Shown here in pieces: positions 61,334 through 64,000 of a stretch of DNA of 64,000 bases. Position numbers and translations under genes: made by a program. Source of the stretch: Bacteroidaceae bacterium (lineage in GTDB: Bacteria > Bacteroidota > Bacteroidia > Bacteroidales > Bacteroidaceae); assembly GCA_017428785.1 (NCBI GenBank), contig JAFRQD010000011.1, forward strand, positions 62,001-126,000, given 5' to 3'. Each line of letters opens with the position of its first letter. Positions within the stretch are counted from its first letter, which is position 1. The notes beneath the pieces are model-generated. The model made no database searches, had not been told where the DNA came from, and was given only the letters and a program-made list of their open reading frames with translations.

Positions 61334-62964
61334 TGCCGAGAGTTCTTCTTTCCTTTTTTTGTCTCCTATGTTCCCTGATGGCATTTGCCGTTCCTGCAAA
61401 ACGGGAGCGATGCACCCTTACGCTTTCAGATGGCTCTACCGTTGTGGCCACAGCAATGGGCGATGAGGTCATGCATTACTTTCTGACCGATGACGGACGT
61501 ACCTTGCAATGCGACGACAAAGGCATCGCTCACTTCGTAGATGCCGAAGAGATGCAAGCCCGATGGAAAGCAAGAACACACAAACGGCAAGCAGCAAGGG
61601 CTAAACGAAACGCTTCGAACCGAAAGAAGGCAGGCTACATGACCGGCACGAAGCGAGGCCTCGTCATTTTGGTGCAGTTCCCCGACGTCAAGTTTCATTT
61701 TTCAAGAAGCACCTTCGAACACCTTTTCAACGAAGAAGGATATCTGGATGATATCAACAAAGGTTCCGTCCACGACTATTTCCTCGACCAAAGCTATGGG
61801 CAATTCGATTTCTCATTCGATATTGTAGGGCCCGTAACAATGAAGGATTCCCTTTATCATTATGGGAAAAACAACAAAAACGGCGACGACATTCATCCCG
61901 CCGTTATGGTTGCAGAAGTTGTGCAGATGATAGATAATGAGGTGGACTTCAGAGAGTACGATTGGAACGGAGATGGCGAGGTGGAGCAAATCTTCATCAT
62001 CCATTCTGGCCACGACGAGGCGCAGAGCCGCGTTCGCAACGATATCTGGTCGCATGCCTGGACGCTCACCGAAGCTGTTGAAGAAGATGATGGCAACGGG
62101 CCTGTAGAGGTGGATGGCGTCATTATCGACAGCTATGCCACGAGCGCGGAGCTGAGAGGCAGAAGCGGTTATCTCCTTACTGGAATCGGTACGGCTTGCC
62201 ACGAATTTTCCCACCAATTTGGGCTTCCCGACTTTTATGATACGGCAGGGAACAACTTTGGCATGAATTCATGGGACCTCATGGACTATGGAGAATACAA
62301 TGGCGACGGCGGCACACCTGCTGCTTTTACCAGTTACGAGCGTATGTTTTGCGGATGGCTGCAACCTGCTGAACTCATCCAGCCGATGGCAATACGCAAC
62401 ATGCCTGCCCTCACATCCGAACCCGTTGCGTATATCTTGAGGAATAGCGGAAAAGAGGATGAATATTATCTCTTCGAGAACCGGCAGAAGGTTGGTTGGG
62501 ACAAGTATCTTGGCGGTCATGGCATGCTTGTCCTGCATGTCGATTACGACAGCCTGGCATGGGCGGACAATGCCGTCAATACCGTCCAATCGCATCAACG
62601 CATGACCATCATTCCTGCCGACAACATCCTCTATTCCGGAACATTAGCGGGCGATCCCTGGCCTGGCTCTTCGGACAAGACGGAGCTCTCGAATTCATCC
62701 GAACCGCCTGCTGCGCTCTTCAACAAGAATGCAAATGGCGAGAAACTGATGAACCATTCTATAACAGATATCGTAGAATCGGACGACGGGTTGATAAGCT
62801 TTATCTTTGACGAAGAAGCGTTGAGGATTCCTTCCATCTTCCCGAAGAAAGACGAGGAATGCACCTACGACCTGCAGGGAAGGCGATGCCCCATGCCCAA
62901 CGACCGGAGCTCTTTGCCTCGAGGAATCTACATTCTAGACGAAAAAAAATTGATGATAAGATGA
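61333..62964 (+). CDS. Second secreted M6-family metalloprotease
   Basis: 543 residues from ATG at 61333, overlapping the previous stop. Signal peptide MPRVLLSFFCLLCSLMAFAVPA. Propeptide CTLTLSDGSTVVATAMGDEV, catalytic domain with HEFSHQFGLPDFYD and DLMDYGEYNGDGG. Shorter than its neighbour because it lacks the fibronectin-like domain; ends in the sorting-like YDLQGRRCPM and LPRGIYILDEKKL. A clear tandem duplicate: both share LDQSYGQF/LDQSLGQF and the VHELSH region. Its stop overlaps the next start (ATGA). Confidence 0.92.
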   Translation: MPRVLLSFFCLLCSLMAFAVPAKRERCTLTLSDGSTVVATAMGDEVMHYFLTDDGRTLQCDDKGIAHFVDAEEMQARWKARTHKRQAARAKRNASNRKKAGYMTGTKRGLVILVQFPDVKFHFSRSTFEHLFNEEGYLDDINKGSVHDYFLDQSYGQFDFSFDIVGPVTMKDSLYHYGKNNKNGDDIHPAVMVAEVVQMIDNEVDFREYDWNGDGEVEQIFIIHSGHDEAQSRVRNDIWSHAWTLTEAVEEDDGNGPVEVDGVIIDSYATSAELRGRSGYLLTGIGTACHEFSHQFGLPDFYDTAGNNFGMNSWDLMDYGEYNGDGGTPAAFTSYERMFCGWLQPAELIQPMAIRNMPALTSEPVAYILRNSGKEDEYYLFENRQKVGWDKYLGGHGMLVLHVDYDSLAWADNAVNTVQSHQRMTIIPADNILYSGTLAGDPWPGSSDKTELSNSSEPPAALFNKNANGEKLMNHSITDIVESDDGLISFIFDEEALRIPSIFPKKDEECTYDLQGRRCPMPNDRSSLPRGIYILDEKKLMIR

Positions 62965-64000
62965 AAAAGCTACTTTTGATTCATTTGCTTGCATGCCTTT
63001 GCATAAACCTGTCGGCTGGCACGATGACGCGATACACCGGCAGCCGCATCTTTTGGGATTCGCGTTCGTCCGTCAATGTCTTTGAATCAGGGGGTTATGC
63101 ACGAATGATAGAGCTCCAGGACGGACGCCTTCTTGCTTGTTGCGAAAGCGGAGGCATAAAGGTCTGCTTCTCATCTGATAAAGGCAAGAGCTGGTCATCG
63201 CCTACCCTCATCGCTCCAAATTCAAACAACACGCCCAACTGCGTGCCCGACCTTATCCAGCTTGCCGACGGCACAATCATCGTTGGTTACAATCCCCGCC
63301 CCTCTGCGCCCTATACAGAAGACCGGCGCTTTGGAATCCGGCTGCGTAGAAGCACCAACAACGGAAAATCATGGAGCCAGGAAATCTTCGTTTACGATGC
63401 CGATTATGTTTTCGAGAACGGCTGCTGGGAACCATCCTTCCTCGAATTGCCGAGCGGCGAGCTTCAACTTTATTTTGCCGACGAGAGCCCCTATACAACG
63501 AATGGCGACCAACAGATTTCGCTCTGCCGAAGTTTCGATGGTGGCTTGACCTGGACAGCGCCCCAGCGCATTTCCTATCGAAGCGGTTTTCGCGACGGGA
63601 TGCCTGTTCCAGTTCTGCTCAGCGACAAGAGCGACATCGTGGTTGCCATCGAGGATAACGGATGGAGCAACGTTGGCGACTTCCTCCCGACAACGGTTCG
63701 TACGCCACTCTCAAGCAACTGGAGGAACAACTCATACGTCAGCGGCTCGAACTCGCGGCGCAACCGTAGCATCAACTACAATTACTGTCCCATGGCAAAA
63801 GGTGGAGCCCCGTATCTGCGCGTGCTGCCAAATGGCGAGACCGTTCTCTCCCATCAATCCAGATATGGCGAGAGCGATAACATGAAGATGTATGTTTATG
63901 TAGGAAACCAAGAGGCAAAGGATTTCAAGGCCATGTCCAAGCCCTTTCTGCAAGGCACCTCGAAAGGATGTTGGTGGAACTCGCTTGCGGTTATCGACAC
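62961..64000 (+). CDS. BNR-repeat sialidase-fold protein, 3' truncated by window edge
   Basis: At least 346 residues; no stop before the window ends. Signal peptide MKKLLLIHLLACLCINLSAG. Bacterial neuraminidase (Asp-box) repeats SSDKGKSWSSPT, STNNGKSWSQEI and SFDGGLTWTAPQ mark a six-bladed propeller. The GH33 RIP motif is not evident; NGCWEPSFLELPSGE and RDGMPVPVLL suggest the related GH93 exo-arabinanase or an unassigned sialidase-like family. Third gene of the protease operon, joined by an ATGA overlap. Confidence 0.8.
   Translation, partial: MKKLLLIHLLACLCINLSAGTMTRYTGSRIFWDSRSSVNVFESGGYARMIELQDGRLLACCESGGIKVCFSSDKGKSWSSPTLIAPNSNNTPNCVPDLIQLADGTIIVGYNPRPSAPYTEDRRFGIRLRRSTNNGKSWSQEIFVYDADYVFENGCWEPSFLELPSGELQLYFADESPYTTNGDQQISLCRSFDGGLTWTAPQRISYRSGFRDGMPVPVLLSDKSDIVVAIEDNGWSNVGDFLPTTVRTPLSSNWRNNSYVSGSNSRRNRSINYNYCPMAKGGAPYLRVLPNGETVLSHQSRYGESDNMKMYVYVGNQEAKDFKAMSKPFLQGTSKGCWWNSLAVID

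Overview
The window is from a Bacteroidales bacterium, most likely Prevotellaceae. The evidence is the many intergenic boxes of the form TAnnTTTG (the Bacteroidetes -7 promoter element), a TonB-dependent receptor with the HKGYAAFASLHKV N-terminal sequence common in Prevotella, a BlaI/M56 pair, DUF5107, DUF1343/NamZ and M6-peptidase genes, an HU-like protein of the HU-HIG kind, and spacers full of low-complexity repeats. I see no IS element, prophage or CRISPR array.

Layout. 1-5973: end of a polysaccharide locus (UDP-ManNAc dehydrogenase, UDP-GlcNAc 2-epimerase, WecG/TagA-type transferase, WbuC-like cupin, NTP_transf_5 protein, WcaJ-type initiating transferase). 6009-14002: secreted glutaminase-family protein, GH43 enzyme, fructokinase, MCE protein and cell-wall amidase. 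14318-23082: TonB receptor and AsnA, tRNA-Ser, MTA/SAH nucleosidase, metal permease with an HMA domain, BlaR1/BlaI pair. 23083-34071: DUF5107 TPR protein, flavodoxin-like reductase, NamZ, MFS permease, ProS, OmpA lipoprotein, MtgA, AAA ATPase. 34131-51899: pyruvate:ferredoxin oxidoreductase, acyltransferase, and the branched-chain amino acid genes ilvD, ilvB, ilvN and ilvC with an acyl-ACP thioesterase. Between the thioesterase and ilvC lie a probable structured RNA, an HU-like protein and a STAS-kinase fusion paired with a SpoIIE phosphatase. 52179-58765: sugar epimerase, TIR-like protein, ABC ATPase plus DUF4435 (PARIS-like) pair, and a ketose operon (aldolase, D-lyxose isomerase-like, PfkB kinase). 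59074-64000: tRNA-Ala and an overlapping trio of two M6 metalloproteases and a BNR/sialidase-fold protein that runs off the window.

The most unusual content lies between the genes. Nine short arrays have an almost invariant period of 21-22 bp, although their sequences differ from locus to locus. Eight of them share related CG-rich cores (ACGCA/TGCGT, CACGTG, CGCGTG). Every array lies downstream of the 3' end of a gene and none is in a divergent promoter gap. Three copies share ends (AAAACGCCGC / GCGGCGTTTT) and a constant length of 88-89 bp. There is also a run of five CTAG tetranucleotides at exact 10-bp spacing after the OmpA gene, and four CTAGs at exact 9-bp spacing inside ilvD. Three 85-bp promoter copies stand in tandem before the STAS-kinase gene. 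Intergenic repeat sequence has entered coding frames in at least three places: the permease, the PfkB kinase and the MFS N-terminus.

How the genes work together: the ilv genes form the valine/isoleucine pathway from ilvB/ilvN through ilvC to ilvD. STAS-kinase plus SpoIIE phosphatase looks like a self-contained phosphorylation switch with a membrane sensor. The polysaccharide genes make UDP-ManNAcA and load the first and probably second sugars on undecaprenyl phosphate.
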